Source: Biscogniauxia marginata (taxonomy: Eukaryota > Ascomycota > Sordariomycetes > Xylariales > Xylariaceae). From it: 64,000 nt of DNA. A program made the translations under genes and the position numbers. This document shows, in pieces, positions 35,297 through 48,224 of the stretch. A model generated the notes under the pieces. That model was not told where the DNA came from. It saw only the letters and a list, made by a program, of their open reading frames with translations, and searched no databases. The stretch spans positions 1-64,000 of the forward strand of contig MU404112.1 of the NCBI GenBank assembly GCA_022695795.1, given 5' to 3'. Numbering within the stretch: position 1 is the first letter of the stretch; every line of letters starts with the position of its first letter.

Positions 35297-36405
35297 ACGA
35301 CGACGACAGCCACGATATAGATCCGGCAGACCGGCAGGACTGGTTTTGGAGACTAATGCGTGACTGTCAGGCCCACAATGTCTTTGGGCATGCTCACTTC
35401 TAAATAATACATAATACACCATGCTACCTAGGTCGTGTGGGTGTCGTGAGAACCGGCACCCGAGGAGAAGGATTTGGAGGTTACGAAGGCACACGAGAAG
35501 CGGCTCGTCACGTAATACAATGTAATGTGCAATGATGATGATCAGGAATATATGGAGCACAAACATGCGTGCTACCTGTAGTAGAAAAAAAAGTCGCGAT
35601 GGAATAATTCATCAATGGACACTACCACTGCACATTAGCCGTCGACGTGGGCTGTACATGGTAGGATTTGGATCATGTACTCATTGAAAGCGGACCTCGT
35701 CGATGACAGTATCGATGGGCCAAATAGGTACGCGAAAGAATGAATACCCTGATTTTAGGTACCTACTTGTGTATTGTAATACTATGTACCTTACCTACAT
35801 GTGGACATGATGCAGCCCTCGGGTGTAGGTATGCATGTACGAAGTACCTACCTAAGTACATAGTGTATACTTATAGTTTGTACCTAGGTACATATGTACA
35901 TATGTAAGTATGTGTACCCGGGTATGGAAAATATATATAGATAGGTACGTAAGCACAGGTACCTTAGGTAACAATGCTACGTAAGTTAGGCCTCTTATTT
36001 TAGCACGCTCTGCTAACACAAATCCTTGCATGTCTGCGCGGCGCAAAGCTGAGACTGATGACACTTGTTGAAACCAAAGACTGAGCCATCAAAAAAGAGA
36101 ACATCTCATCATTATCACCATCCCTTCCTGCTATCTTCAACTACCCGCAGCTGTAGCATTTACCTTTCAATTAATTAATCCTCTCCGCCCGCCCGCCCGC
36201 TCCTCCTGCCCGGTCTCATTAAAAAGTTGCCGGCAATTATACCTACGTAATCGCATCGTCTAATCGACCAACCCACCTTCGAGCTCGTACTACTGGCTTT
36301 GCCCGCGTCTCTCTTCGTCTCCTGCCAACGCCTGCCTATCCTCCCGTCCTACAGGACAGCGTCCTTGGCTATGCTCACCCCATCACCGTCATTGCCTACG
36401 AAAAC
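35297..36405. other. Spacer upstream of VPS10
   Basis: About 1.1 kb with a TACCTA/TAGGTAC cluster (about 35755-35965) and a CCGCCCGCCCG tract (about 36185-36200) in the probable VPS10 leader. No gene seen. The frame at 35258-35566 on the minus strand is antisense to the end of the small PX-like gene and is rejected. Confidence 0.5.
35755..35965. repeat. TACCTA/TAGGTAC repeat cluster
   Basis: Dense copies of TACCTA, TAGGTAC, TACATATGTA and the palindrome TACCTAGGTA over about 210 bases in the VPS10 upstream region. Same word family as the other intergenic clusters. Confidence 0.7.
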
Positions 36406-39400
36406 ATGAGGGCCCCGGGCGCTTTGGGAGTGCGAGCCTCCCTGTGGCCTGCCATGCTGCTTCTGTCCACTCTCTTCTGGACGAGCTCGATTGTCTATGC
36501 GAAGGACGAACCAAACATCGTCTTCACCGAGTTCGAAAACCCCCCTAACAACCTGAATTACTTCAAAGGTTCCAATGTGCTCCTATTTCAAGAAGCCTAC
36601 GAACGTACGATATGGCGATCTACGGACGCCGGCGCGACCTGGTCCAAAGCTGACGGCATCCAACACGACAAGGCTGTTGCCCTTATCATGCACGAACATG
36701 ATAACAGTCGCGCCTATGTCCTGACTCTTGGCAATACTCATTGGAGGACACACGACAAGGGAGAAACTTGGGAGGAGTTCTACACCAAGGCCTATCTCAG
36801 CGACTTTGCCGACACGTTTGGACAATGGATGGCCTTCCACGCCGACAACCCGGACAAGATATTGTTTACCGGCATGCAATGCGAAGGCTTCTATTGCGAA
36901 GAGTTTGTCATGTATACCACGGATGGCTTCAAAACCGAAGCCAAGTTATTGCGTGGCAGTACGCAAGGCTGTTGGTGGGCAAAGTCGTCGCAAGTCTTTA
37001 CCACAGGCGACGAGGACCTGGACAAGAACAGAATCTTATGCATTATCAGATCTGGTATATTTGCCCCCCAGGAGGATAACCGTCTCTTCGTGTCGGACAA
37101 CTACTTTAAAAAGAAAGACGATAGTGAGAATCTCGACGAACAAGAAGTAAAACTGAACGGCCACACCCCAGTCCAGGGTATTGTCAGCCTAGTTGAGGTT
37201 AAGAAGTACCTCTTAGCAGCCACGAGCTCGCGGAACACAAATGAAATGGCTCTGTTTGTGACGGATGACGCCGAGAAGTGGCACCGTGCTATATTCCCTC
37301 ATGACCATCCACTCCTCGAAGCAGCGTATACCGTTCTAGAGAGCACCAATTATAGTATCCAGATTGACGTGAGGACAAGCCAACGCATGTCGAAACCCAT
37401 GGGTACCCTGCTTACCAGCAATTCCAATGGTACCTATTTCACAAGAAACATCGAACACACCAACCGCAATCCCGATGCCTATGTCGACTTCGAGAAGGTC
37501 TCTGGCATCCAAGGCATCTTTCTGATTAACCAAGTTGATAACTGGGAAGACGTGGAGAAAGAGGATGCCGAGAAGAAAGTTAAAACTTTGATTACATTTG
37601 ACGATGGCAGATCATTCGAGTCCGTCAAGACGGGTGATGAGAACATCCACCTTCATTCCGTAACAGAACTCAACAATATTGGCCCGGTTTTCTCGAGTCC
37701 CGCTCCTGGCCTCGTGATGGGCAATGGAAACCGCGGTAAACACCTAAAAGGTTACTGGGAGTCGGACCTCTACATTTCAGATGATGCAGGGAGAACCTGG
37801 ACCGCAGGCCCCAAGGGTCCGCACAAGTACGAATTTGGCGACCAGGGCTCCGTCCTGCTAGCTGTCAAGGACAGCCAGGAAGCCGATGTTCAAGAGATCA
37901 AATACTCTCTTGACCACGGCCAAAACTGGAAATCCTCAGAGTTGCCGAAAGATCTTCGCGTTGCACCCTGGACGTTGACGACTGCTCAAGACTCGACCAG
38001 TTTGAAATTCGTACTTACCGCCCGGAAGGGTTCAAGAGAATCGCCCACCGGTTTCTACGTTATCGCAATCGACTTCGAAGGCTTGCATGAAGATACTTGC
38101 AAAGACAACGACATGGAAGACTGGTTCGCCCGAACAGACAACGACGGAAATCCGACTTGCGTGATGGGCCACACTCAAAAGTATCACAGGCGTAAAAAAG
38201 ACGTCAAATGCTTCATTAAGCAAGAGTTCAAATACCCGGCCCCCGAATCTTCTCCTTGCGATTGCACTAATGCCGATTTTGAGTGTGATTTTAATTTTGT
38301 TCGAGACGGCGAAGAATGTAAGCCTGCAGCTTCCATCGCCGCCCCTGAGGGCGCCTGCGAGAATGATGACCCAGACGAAACGTTTATGGGGCCATCTGGA
38401 TGGCGACTCATACCTGGGAACGAGTGTAAACGTACCGATGGTAGTCAAAAAGACGATAAGAAAAAGTGGAAATGTTCAGATGCGAAGCGTCCGCCCGGCA
38501 GCGGTAGTGGCGAGATCGAAACTGTTTCGAAGTTCTTCGAGGGCGATTTTGACCGTTTTGAAAAGCATTATCTTGAACGAGGCGAGTCAAGCAGCGAACA
38601 TGACGAGACGGTCATCGCTAGGCCGTATAAAGCTAGCACATATCGCTCCGGTGATATCTTCATTACACACGATCACGGCAAAACCTGGACCTCGCCTAAG
38701 GAGCTCGCGGACGCAAATATATATGCTATCATCACCCATCCCTATGTAAAAGAGATGGCATTCTTCTTGACCACAAAGGACAAGGTTTACTACACCGTCA
38801 ATCACGGCCGGAATTTCTACTCGTTTCAACCACGGGACCCCCCAGACACTTCGCTAGACAGCCCACCACTCGCATTCCATCCGGACAGGCCAGACTGGCT
38901 TATATGGCATGGCAAAAGATGCCAAGACGACAATTGCTATCTGGAAGCTACGATTTCCATGGACCGCGGTGACAGTTGGCAAACCCTGAAACGATATGTG
39001 GATAGATGTGAGTTTACAGGCTCATCCGCCTACAAGTTTCGCAATACGACGCAAATCGTTTGCTCGGCAAGAGAGCGCGAGGACAACGAACGTGAAGGCA
39101 ACCCCCTTCAGCTCTTGTATAGCGACGAGTTTCCGAAGTACGAAATGACCGTGGCTTTGGATAACGTCAAAAGGTTTGCGACCATGGCTGAATTTATCGT
39201 TGTGGCCACCGAAAATCAGACGGAGGGCACGTTGAATGCACTTGCAAGCGTCAATGGAAAAGACTATGCCCCTGCTCATTTCCCTTACAATTTCGAGGTT
39301 TCACATCAGAATGCATACACCGTCTTGGATAGTTCAACTCACGCAGTTAATCTATTTGTTGCCACCGAGACGGAAAAAAGCCGAAGGCATGGGTCCATTC

Positions 39401-41060
39401 TCAAAAGCAATTCGAACGGAACGTCCTATGTTCTGAGCATTCAGGGTGTCAACTGTGACGACGGATATTACGTCGACTTTGAGAAGATGCTAGGTCTAGA
39501 GGGTGTCGTGCTCGTGAACACAGTTGCCAATCGCGACGGTAGCGCCTCGGATCCCAAGGAAATCCAGACTAAAATTAGTCACAATGACGGGGCCGAGTGG
39601 GCTTTCCTGCCGCCTCCTACGCACGACGTTGACGGTAAGAAATACTCTTGTCAAAGCAAAACTGGCGATGAGTCGTGCGCCCTTCATCTCCACGGCTACA
39701 CTGAAAGACAGGACCACCGGAAGACATACTCATCAGAGTCAGCTGTGGGCCTCATGTTTGGTATCGGAAACGTCGGTCCTATCCTCGGCGATGCCAAAGA
39801 CGCCGACACGTTTATGACGGAAGATGCTGGTCTAAGCTGGAAAGAGGTGAAAAAAGGCAGTTGGACTTGGTCCTTCGGCGACCAGGGATCTATCGTAGTC
39901 CTTGCACAGAGGAATACACGCACTAAGTCTATTTCCTACTCACTCGATCGCGGTGAAACATGGGAAGAGAAAGAATTCGCCGAGTCGGATGTTGTCATTA
40001 CTGATATAACCACTTTACGATCCGGTTCTTCTAGAAATTTTATTCTCTGGGGCCACCAGGGGGATAAGCTGTTCACAACGAATCTTGATTTTTCAGGATT
40101 GACAGACCAGGCTTGCGAGCATGACGAGAACGACGCAGAGAAGTCTGATTACGAATTATGGTCGCCAGAGCACCCTTTACAGCCAAACGGATGCCTGTTT
40201 GGCCATAGGAACCAGTATCTACGGAAGAAAAAAGACAGGAATTGCTATAATGGCCGAGATCTGCAGCATCTTTACAGTGTCGAGAACTGTGAATGTACCC
40301 GGCAGGACTACGAGTGGTAATTACAACACGAACCCCCAACCCCCAACCCCCCTTTTTTTTTCCCCGTACAAAAGTATGACAATGGATGGAAGCTAACTAC
40401 ATTATGATCAGTGATTACAACTTCGAGATGGACAATCATGGCCAGTGCAATCTTGTCGAGGGCCTCAAGCCTCTAGACCCCGAGCAGGTTTGCAGAGACA
40501 ATCCAGACGAAATGGAATACTATGAACCAAGCGGTTTCCGCCGGATTCCCCTGACAACATGTAAGGGCGGCGTAGAGTCAGACAAGATTCACACGTCCCA
40601 CCCCTGCCCTGGACACGAGGAAGAGTTTGAAAAGGCCCGCGGTGTCTCGGGCGTAGCTATATTCTTTGCAGTGGTGATTCCAATAGGCTTTGCTTCACTA
40701 GTGGGTTGGTGGTTCTACCGCAACTGGAACGGCAATTTCGGACAGATTCGGCTAGGTGAACAGAGCAGCTTGAACAGTGACTCGCCCTGGGTCAAATACC
40801 CTGTCGTTGCCGTGTCGGCGGTCGTGGCTGTTGTTAGTGCCATGCCACTCTTGGCTGGCAGTCTCTGGCGCAGCGCAAACTCCCTATTCCACAGGGTCAC
40901 TGGAAGAGGTGATAGCGGTGGAAATTACAGTTGGTTACGAAGAGGCAGCCAGCGAAGATTCACGACGAGAGATAGTTTTGCCCGCGGAAGAGGCGACTAC
41001 GCTATCGTGGATGAAGATGAAGGTGAGCTCCTCGGTGAGGACAGCGACGAGGAGGTCTGA
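36406..41060 (+). CDS. VPS10: Vacuolar sorting receptor Vps10 (sortilin family)
   Basis: Type I receptor that sorts carboxypeptidase Y and other hydrolases from the trans-Golgi to the vacuole. Two exons, 36406-40316 and 40412-41060, join to 1519 aa; the intron splits a Cys codon. A hydrophobic signal peptide (WPAMLLLSTLFWTSSIVYA) starts the protein. Two Vps10 domains follow, each a beta-propeller with Asp-box repeats (STDAGATWS, SDDAGRTWT, SLDHGQNWK; THDHGKTWT, TEDAGLSWK, SLDRGETWE) and each closed by a Cys-rich 10CC module (DNDMEDWFA and NDAEKSDYELW). One membrane segment lies near 1388-1412 (GVAIFFAVVIPIGFASLVGWW). The tail of about 107 residues has a second hydrophobic stretch and an acidic end. 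Length matches family. Confidence 0.96.
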
Positions 41061-44000
41061 GTGACGAGCAATAAGTTGGGTATTCGGGGTACTATCACAT
41101 CAATGAATTGAGACGTTCACTAGTAAAGTGCTGCTGTCGATAAAGTCACTGTGACGCCAGTGGTAACTAGATGGGAGTCAGATGGCCTGCGGGTATACAT
41201 TTCTAACGTTGAAGGAGTACAGCATGTATTATCGAGCAGACGCCTGGGGGGTATTCTTTTGGCGCGGCGTAAATCTCAGAGGTCCTGGAAAGATATTCAT
41301 TTCGGGTAGTTTGTATAGTTTGTACGGAATACTTGTGTCACTGTTCCCTCAATAGATAATAGCCATCCCACCCGGGGGGCCTCGGCGGCAGAGGTTGATT
41401 GATCACACGTTCCCCACAGATATCCAGCGTGTCGCCTTCGCGCAGAACTCATCACGCAAGGAAGCCGTGCCGACTCCTTGGCTTATTTTGTTCCCAGTGT
41501 TATTACTATGTACCTACCTACTGTAAAATAGACGGAATGGCTAGCATAATATGACTGTGGAGGAGGACCCCGCGATCATGTTTCATGCATAGACAGTAAA
41601 GTAGTATAGAGGGGGGGAAAGGAGGGAGGGGAAGGGCGCGAGAAAGGAGATGCGGCAAACAAGTAACATAAGTTTGCGTGGTTATAGATCGTTCGGGTGC
41701 ATGTCGCTGTATTTGCGTGTATGCGTCACGATGGCTAGGTCACAACCTTCCATGCTCGGATATAGGGAAGTCGGCAGCATCGGCCAGATAGCAAGAGATG
41801 GCTAAACTTCCCACATGGAGCTACCTACCTGGCTGCATAGGTAATCATTGATGTTCGGAACGAATAGTTATATAGCTGAACCGGTGATGGCGCACGTATT
41901 ATTGGTTGATACCGCCAGCCCCTGAGCACTGCAGTTTCGCAATTTAGCTGGAATACTACCTACCTACCTACATGATGCATATACATGCGAATATACAGAT
42001 CCAGCTACATGGCATTCACGATGGGACGCAAAAACAATACGCAACGCACGTGGGTATGTGGAGCACAACAACAACACGGCTTGCGCGCGAAGTCATCGTC
42101 AACTCTATCCGATTTTGCATTATACCCTATTCTGTAAAGGCGCCTCCGCACAGTACCGTGCGCGCCTATTCTAAAACAAACAATGACTTAGCTGCTTTAT
42201 CTTCTATGTAACTTTACTCCTTCTTTTCCTCGTCTCGGAGCTTAGATACCACCCTACAGGATGAAGGATTATCGTTGCCTTTGGGTTGGCGTCCGCTCAT
42301 TGGCGATCAAACGGAACTAACAGAAAGGGAAGAAGAAAGCTCGAGCCTCCTTCCCTTTCCCTACTACTTTCACTTACACTACAACAAAGCTCACCCGAGA
42401 ACTCGGCTGGAGCGGTACAGATGGGGTATATAGGAATGACGGCATGGTAAAACGGGCTAGTCGAGACAGGGGGGGGGATTGTCACTGAGATGGTGACGAT
42501 GGTGTTGGCAATATTATACTATATATACCTATATACTATATAGTACTAACTAGGTATCTACCTACCTAGTTAGTTAGATGACGATGATGTGTCTGAGAGT
42601 AATGCGTTATAGGTCGCACAGACACGACGAGGCGCACGGGGAGGCAATCCAAATACGGAACACAGGTTATAACAATGGGAGGGAAAAAAGGTATATCAAT
42701 AATCAGAAGAGTTAGAGGAGACAACTTAGGTTTAGACGATACATAATCCATCTACCCCAATTTGGCTATCCCCCCCTTTTCTGTTCTTTGCTTTGTTTCT
42801 TTGTCTTCTCGCTCGGATTTCCGACCGGTACGTTCAGCTAGGATAATAAAGAAGGGGAGGGGGAAAAAAAAAAGAAAAAAAGAGGCTTTTGGCCACGAAG
42901 ACACGACCCTCTCGTGCTAACCTATAGAACCCTTAGGGTTAAATCATGGGGAGGGCCGAAATGGTTCCACGCTGCTGGACGCAAGCAATCAACCTACCTC
43001 CAGTTCCCCACCCGAAGTTGGGCTCTGCGGTGATCTGGGATGGAGATGGGAAACGTGTTCCGGCGTCAGCTACTGCAAGGGACAAACAGAACATAGCACA
43101 GACTCCAGCATCTTCGTTCCCCGTTCTATCGCAAACCACTCTCGCGTGGAGCTCTCTCTCTCTCTCTCTGCCTCTTGCTCTTTTCCCGTCCCTTTTTTTT
43201 ATTCCCGCCGGTCGATCAGTTCCGTGAAACGATTTGCATCGGTTTGTTTACTACAACGTTTCTACACGGTATATTGCTCACCGCCCTTGCTGCATGGCCC
43301 GGGCCCTTATGATCACCGCAGCCGCCACCCTTAGAAAGCCCGAGAACCGCTAGTTAGGTTGTAGACATGGTAGTCTAACGTACGAAATGAACCTTGATAT
43401 GCCGAACAGCTTTTTCGAACTAGTTGTTTAGGCATTCAGAATAGTCATGCCCTTGAGAAAGGAAGAGGGTAAAAGAATCAGGGACCAAAAGATCTATCTA
43501 CTCGGGCCTGAAGTTGAGCCGCGAGTCGTGTCCCCTTTATAGCATATATCATCCAAGTCAAGTCACAGTAGACAGATACCTGGTAACAGATGCGAAAGAG
43601 CCAAAATACTTAGAACGACAGTATATTCATGATTGGGGGCGGGTGACCAGCCCCCACCTCCAATTGGCCCTTGCCGGTAGCACATCGTGAAACATGACGA
43701 CAACTAACATGTAAATAGTATATAACCTTCGCAACAGTGTACATGTATATATGCGTGTGTGATTTTGGAGACATCCTTGAGTGATCAACTGTAATCCCCA
43801 AGGCGCCTGATAACGCCATGCCATCATTGCTTCAGCTTTAGACAAATACCTCAACTCCGGATTTGGGAGAGCTTAGATAGCCGGCTTCCTCCCCCTAAGC
43901 CGCTGAGCGCGTGAAGTGCATCTCGAACATGATGGTCCACCTATCTAGATAGGAAATCACAAGGTCGCTAGTGGGATATCGTACAGAAACAGGGAAATAG

Positions 44001-44176
44001 TAGTATGTTGTGATAAGAGAGAGTGTGTGATGTCGAGGAAATGAGCGCGCTGGCTCCCCTGGGCCCAGATATATACGAGATCGCGCGCGAGCGAAAGTCT
44101 TTCGTTTTCCATCTCCATTTTTTGTTATTCGGGAGTTTTTCTTTTACTCCTTTCCTGTATTCCTCCTCCTAATCAG
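41061..44176. other. 3.1-kb gene-free spacer
   Basis: No gene is supported. It contains TACCTA groups near 41512, 41820-41850, 41957-41972 and 42535-42575, a poly-A/GA stretch near 42850-42885 and a (CT)n tract near 43149-43170. One CCCTTAGGG word near 42929 is a single telomere-like copy only. Frames at 42946-43334 overlap and look like chance. Nothing further seen. Confidence 0.5.
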
Positions 44177-47100
44177 CTAATTTCGGCGTACACGGTTCCA
44201 AAACCGCTTCACGACGCCACCGTCGGACTGATTGACCATTTCCTGGTCAATATCTGCGAATATTCTATCCATACTCTCCTTAGTCGCGCTTCTGACGGGC
44301 GGGTTCGGGATAGGTCCATCGTTCCGTGACTGTGACCGTGATGCTTGCGACACTCTTCCCGACTGTTGTTGCGGTCCCATTTGCCATCCCTGGTGGATCT
44401 GGTCCTCACAGGCTCTGAGGTCGGGTCTTGTGAGCGTCATGCGTAGTGTGAATTCGCGAGATGCTGCGGGCGCCTGAGTATAACCCTCGGGCTCCCTAGA
44501 CCGGTGCGGGTGGTCATCACTGTCGCCCGGGAATCGAAGCGGCCTCATCATCTGCGGATTATTTTCTGGCGTGTCGGGGGTCTTGGGCGATTCGGGGTCT
44601 GGCATCGATGCATCCTCGCTATAAGTGGACGATTGGTCATCCTCTAGAAACGTCTTGAAGTTTTCTGAATCGGGTGACAACATGGTATGCAAAAAGCCCC
44701 TCCCAGGACCCGGAGCGCCTTGGCTCGGCCCCGCCGCGCGGATATCGTTTGAGGGAAAGCCGAACTCAACGGCCTCGTCAAACTTTTGCGGCGAGGCAAG
44801 GTAGACTCGCAGCTTGAGTCGGGCTTCGGGGTCCTGGTAATGAACGGCCGCTGGGTCGAACGAAGCGACGGAAGTCTGGGATTCATGTTTGGGGGCCATG
44901 AGGGAGAAGGCCCGAGATTTTCGACGCACATGTTGCGGGTAAGCAACAGAACTCGGTGTTGGCGTGCCCGGAGAGCAGGTGGCGTCTTTGGTGGCCGGGC
45001 GGCTCGAGGACATTGACGAACGGCCGAAGGGCATCTTGGATATGGAGAGCCGGCGGCGGAACGAGGGCGCCGGGGGATCGGGGCTAGGTAGATGCATTGG
45101 CTCTTTCAAATTCGCGTGATAGTCGTCGATAGCCAGGCTAAGATCGAGGTCTTCATCTTCATCCAGCCAGCGAAAGCTGTCGTAAAGCGCATCGTGGGTC
45201 TCGTCCAGGCCAGGTAGCTGCTTGTCACTTGGTATAGAGGCCATGCTGCTGGGGCGGGTCGAGGACGACAAGGTAGGAGTGTAGGTCTGGGGACTTGCGC
45301 GACGTCCAATCTTGTAGAAGGCTTCGTCTGCAGCATCCAGGATGACGCTTTCTCTTAATTGTTTGGCAACAAGAAGTTGCTCTTCCCTGGTGAGGTGCTT
45401 CTCCCTAATTTTAGCGGGGAGCTTAGCCAGGGACAAGGATTCCAGCAAGGCCGGGTGATCCCAGCAGGTTGGCGAAGTGGTCGGCCGTTGGTTAGTCCAA
45501 TTAGGGTGTGGCCCTCGACCTCGGCGAGCTTGTTGAGGATGGTCGAGGATGTCGGAGGTCTGGGCAAAGCGCAAACGTTCTAGAGTAGAGAAATACTGCA
45601 TAAAGGGGGGGGGGGGGGGAGACAAGTTTTAGTAAAGATACGGACTTCTCGATAGGGCATATCGCGGGAGATAATAATACATCAATAATATGTGATAGAT
45701 AGGTGCTGCAGGAACGGGCATAGAGCCAGACAAGACACGCACTTGCGATGCCCAAAGCGTCCAAGGCGCCATGCATAATAGTATAGTGTAGAACCTATAC
45801 GCTATAATAATATATGGTGTTGCCGAGCTGGCGGCTTAGCGCGATCATGCAGGTTCTTGGGCCTCTCCAATCGCGAAAGGGGGGAGGGGGGGAGAGTGTG
45901 GTTGATCCTTGCCACGGCCGTTTTCGCGTTCCCCTGGACACGCCCATTGGGGAGACGAGGCACACGTCCGTCACCATGGCGCCAAATGCATGCTTATGCG
46001 CTCGTTCGTACTGGTTCGTGGTCGTGAGCTTGTTGTGTGGATGCACAGCCCGGAGATGCGACAACGACGACAATAGTAGGTACTAATATCGACGACATAT
46101 TAAAAAGCCCAACAGCATTTTTGGCGAATTGTGGCGTTCTGATGAGTCGCCTCGTAATGAAAGTCGGTCCAGAAGTAATGTCTCCTACACCCACTAGGGC
46201 AAGATGATCATCGAGACATCACATCTGCTTCTTTTTTTTTGGGTGCTCCCTTTACCGGATGTGGTTTTCGGGGGTGGGTTGGGGATGAAGAAAGGTGGGG
46301 ACGTGGCGTCGTCGCTGGATAACCCGTACCAGGGGTATTTATTGAATAAATGTGCAACGTAATGTATAAGTCCGGCCCATTGCATAAAAAGAGCAGATGC
46401 GTAGCGTCTTTCTAGAATACTCGTGAACGTCGGGTATACGTATACGTACGTATACGCATACGCATACGGGCGTGCCAAGAACAAGAACAACAAGAACAAT
46501 AATAGGGAAGGCAGCAAGACAGCACAGAAAAAATAATAATAGGGGTTATGGTAAGGGATCAAAGAAAGGAAGAGGAGAGGGGGGTAGAGAGAGAGAGAGG
46601 GAGAGGGGAGAGAGAGAAAGAAAGAGAGAGGAGGGAATCTTCAACACGAACTACTTACTCACCTTACGTCGGACGGCAATAGGAAGAGCCTCAAATTCCT
46701 CCACATCTTGTCGCGTGAGCGGCCGCTGTGGCGACACGGCCAGGTCTCTCATGGTTTGTCGCTGGCTTTGACTCCGACCCTGGATATGGTTCTGGCCCTG
46801 ACTCTGGTCCTGGTCCTGGCTCTTTCTTTCCTTCTTCTTCATCATCGTCATCCTCCTCTTCCTCGATCTTGGGCAACCACTTATCCCACCAGTCCCCGAC
46901 TCGGCCACGGCGTTCTCGTTGCTGCTATGCACACCCGCTCTCCTGCTATTCGGCATGGGTAGCCACTGAAGTAGCGAGCTGGGCGTGTTTGTGCCGTAAG
47001 ACGAACTCGGGCGGTGACCAATTACATGTCGGTGCTGATCCAACAGGCTGTTGTGGTAATCTGCTGTGCTGCTGAGTGCAAGGGCATTGGTGCGGCCTAG

Positions 47101-47391
47101 GAGACCTGAGAGGTCCCCCTCGCTTTTCGTCGCTACGTGCGGCATGGCTGTCGGCCCCCGGATGTGTGGCGGTGGTGATGCAGGATATATGTTATTGCTG
47201 TTGCTTACTGATTCGGCCGACGACGGTAGGCTTGAGGACGACAGGTAGAAATTCAATCGGTCGGGCAGCTGGGCTTTGCATGCTCTGGCATGACCATCAT
47301 TGGTGACCCCGACGTCGCAGCTGCTAGGGAGGGATGGTGTAGTCGACGACACAGACAGGAGGTCGAGGGAGGTGAGGAAAAGGTTAGACAT
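44177..47391 (-). CDS. Fungal protein of unknown function, two exons with long intron
   Basis: The downstream exon (45595-44177, 473 codons with the stop) starts at an acceptor TGCAG with a poly-C tract before it. The upstream exon (47391-46663) ends at a strong donor GTGAGT after AVRRK. Joining them in phase 0 gives RRKYFSTLERLRFAQ across a 1067-bp intron, far longer than the others here. Without the join the lower exon would start at an ATG that is itself inside the acceptor (ATGCAG). Later text includes REKHLTREEQLLVAKQLRESV, ILDAADEAFYKIGRRASP and WLDEDEDLDLSLAID, then disordered Ser/Pro-rich sequence. In the first exon a second frame also reads convincingly at about 46850-46930 (GDWWDKWLPKIEEEEDD), so an extra intron or frameshift is likely there. 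Function unknown. Confidence 0.6.
45596..46662 (-). other. Predicted 1067-bp intron
   Basis: Bounded by GTGAGT (46662) and TGCAG (45596) on the minus strand, with a run of 14 or more C just before the acceptor. It contains GA-rich low complexity (about 46560-46640) and no recognisable coding exon. If it is not an intron the flanking exons are two genes. Confidence 0.5.
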
Positions 47392-48224
47392 TACCCACGA
47401 CGACTTGCTCAACAAGAATATAACAGCATTAAGTAATCGCCAGCGTGCACGGCACGCCCCAGGGCCCCCGACGAAGCTCGAAGCTCGTGGCCCGTAAAAC
47501 TATTTAGGTACACTAGAAGGATGCTACCTACTCCAGTTTTTTTTTCTCCGGCACGCCAGTTGGTAGGAGTTGATAATATTGGGTCTGTACATAAGTTCAT
47601 CACGTCCTCACGGACTGGGGTGGGTGCCGGATCCGAGAGATGTCTGTTCGTTTCTTCGTATCTTGCTCAGACGCAAAACTAGAGGGAAAGACAGCATGAA
47701 AGATCATTGGCGAGGTTAACAAGGTTAAAAGGACTCATCAAGGGTAAACAGTCTAGGCATAAGGCCATGTTAGGAAATAAAGTGGACGGGCTACCGGTTA
47801 GATCCATGCTCGCTCTCCACCGCCGGGTCATGCTGTCGAGCTGACAGGAACGGAATCGTCTCTGAGACCGCTTGCCGTTGTTTGTTTCAAGACCTCTTCG
47901 TCTTCTTATTAGGTATATCATTGTTATTATACCTACTCCTCCCTCCCCCCCCTCCCTCTTACGTGCCAGCCCGAGTCTCTGATGTAGTGTAAGTGAGCAG
48001 AAACGCATGCCTACCTATGTAATCTATACCTACCTATGCATGTGTCTCATACGTGTGCATGTGTTCCGTAGAAAGAAAACGGAAAAAGTCTAGTAACATA
48101 GTCATTGTGTTCGTTGCTTAAGAAATAAAAACCACAGACTCGTTGTACTACAGCATATATATTCCTCCCTCCCATCAAAGATGGGGTGAGTACGTGACGC
48201 AGGTAATCGTCGTCGTAGAGCTAC
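47392..48224. other. Spacer upstream of the unknown two-exon gene
   Basis: No gene is supported. It shows TACCTA words near 47515 and 48010-48035 and C-rich stretches near 47940-47960. It would hold the promoter of the 47391 gene. Confidence 0.4.

Noticed and set aside
33083..35965. TACCTA clusters as a CRISPR-like array
   Set aside because: Units are 6-10 bases, directly abutting or irregular, with no uniform spacers; the organism is a fungus.
42925..42945. CCCTTAGGG as telomere relic
   Set aside because: Only one unit; no tandem array on either side.
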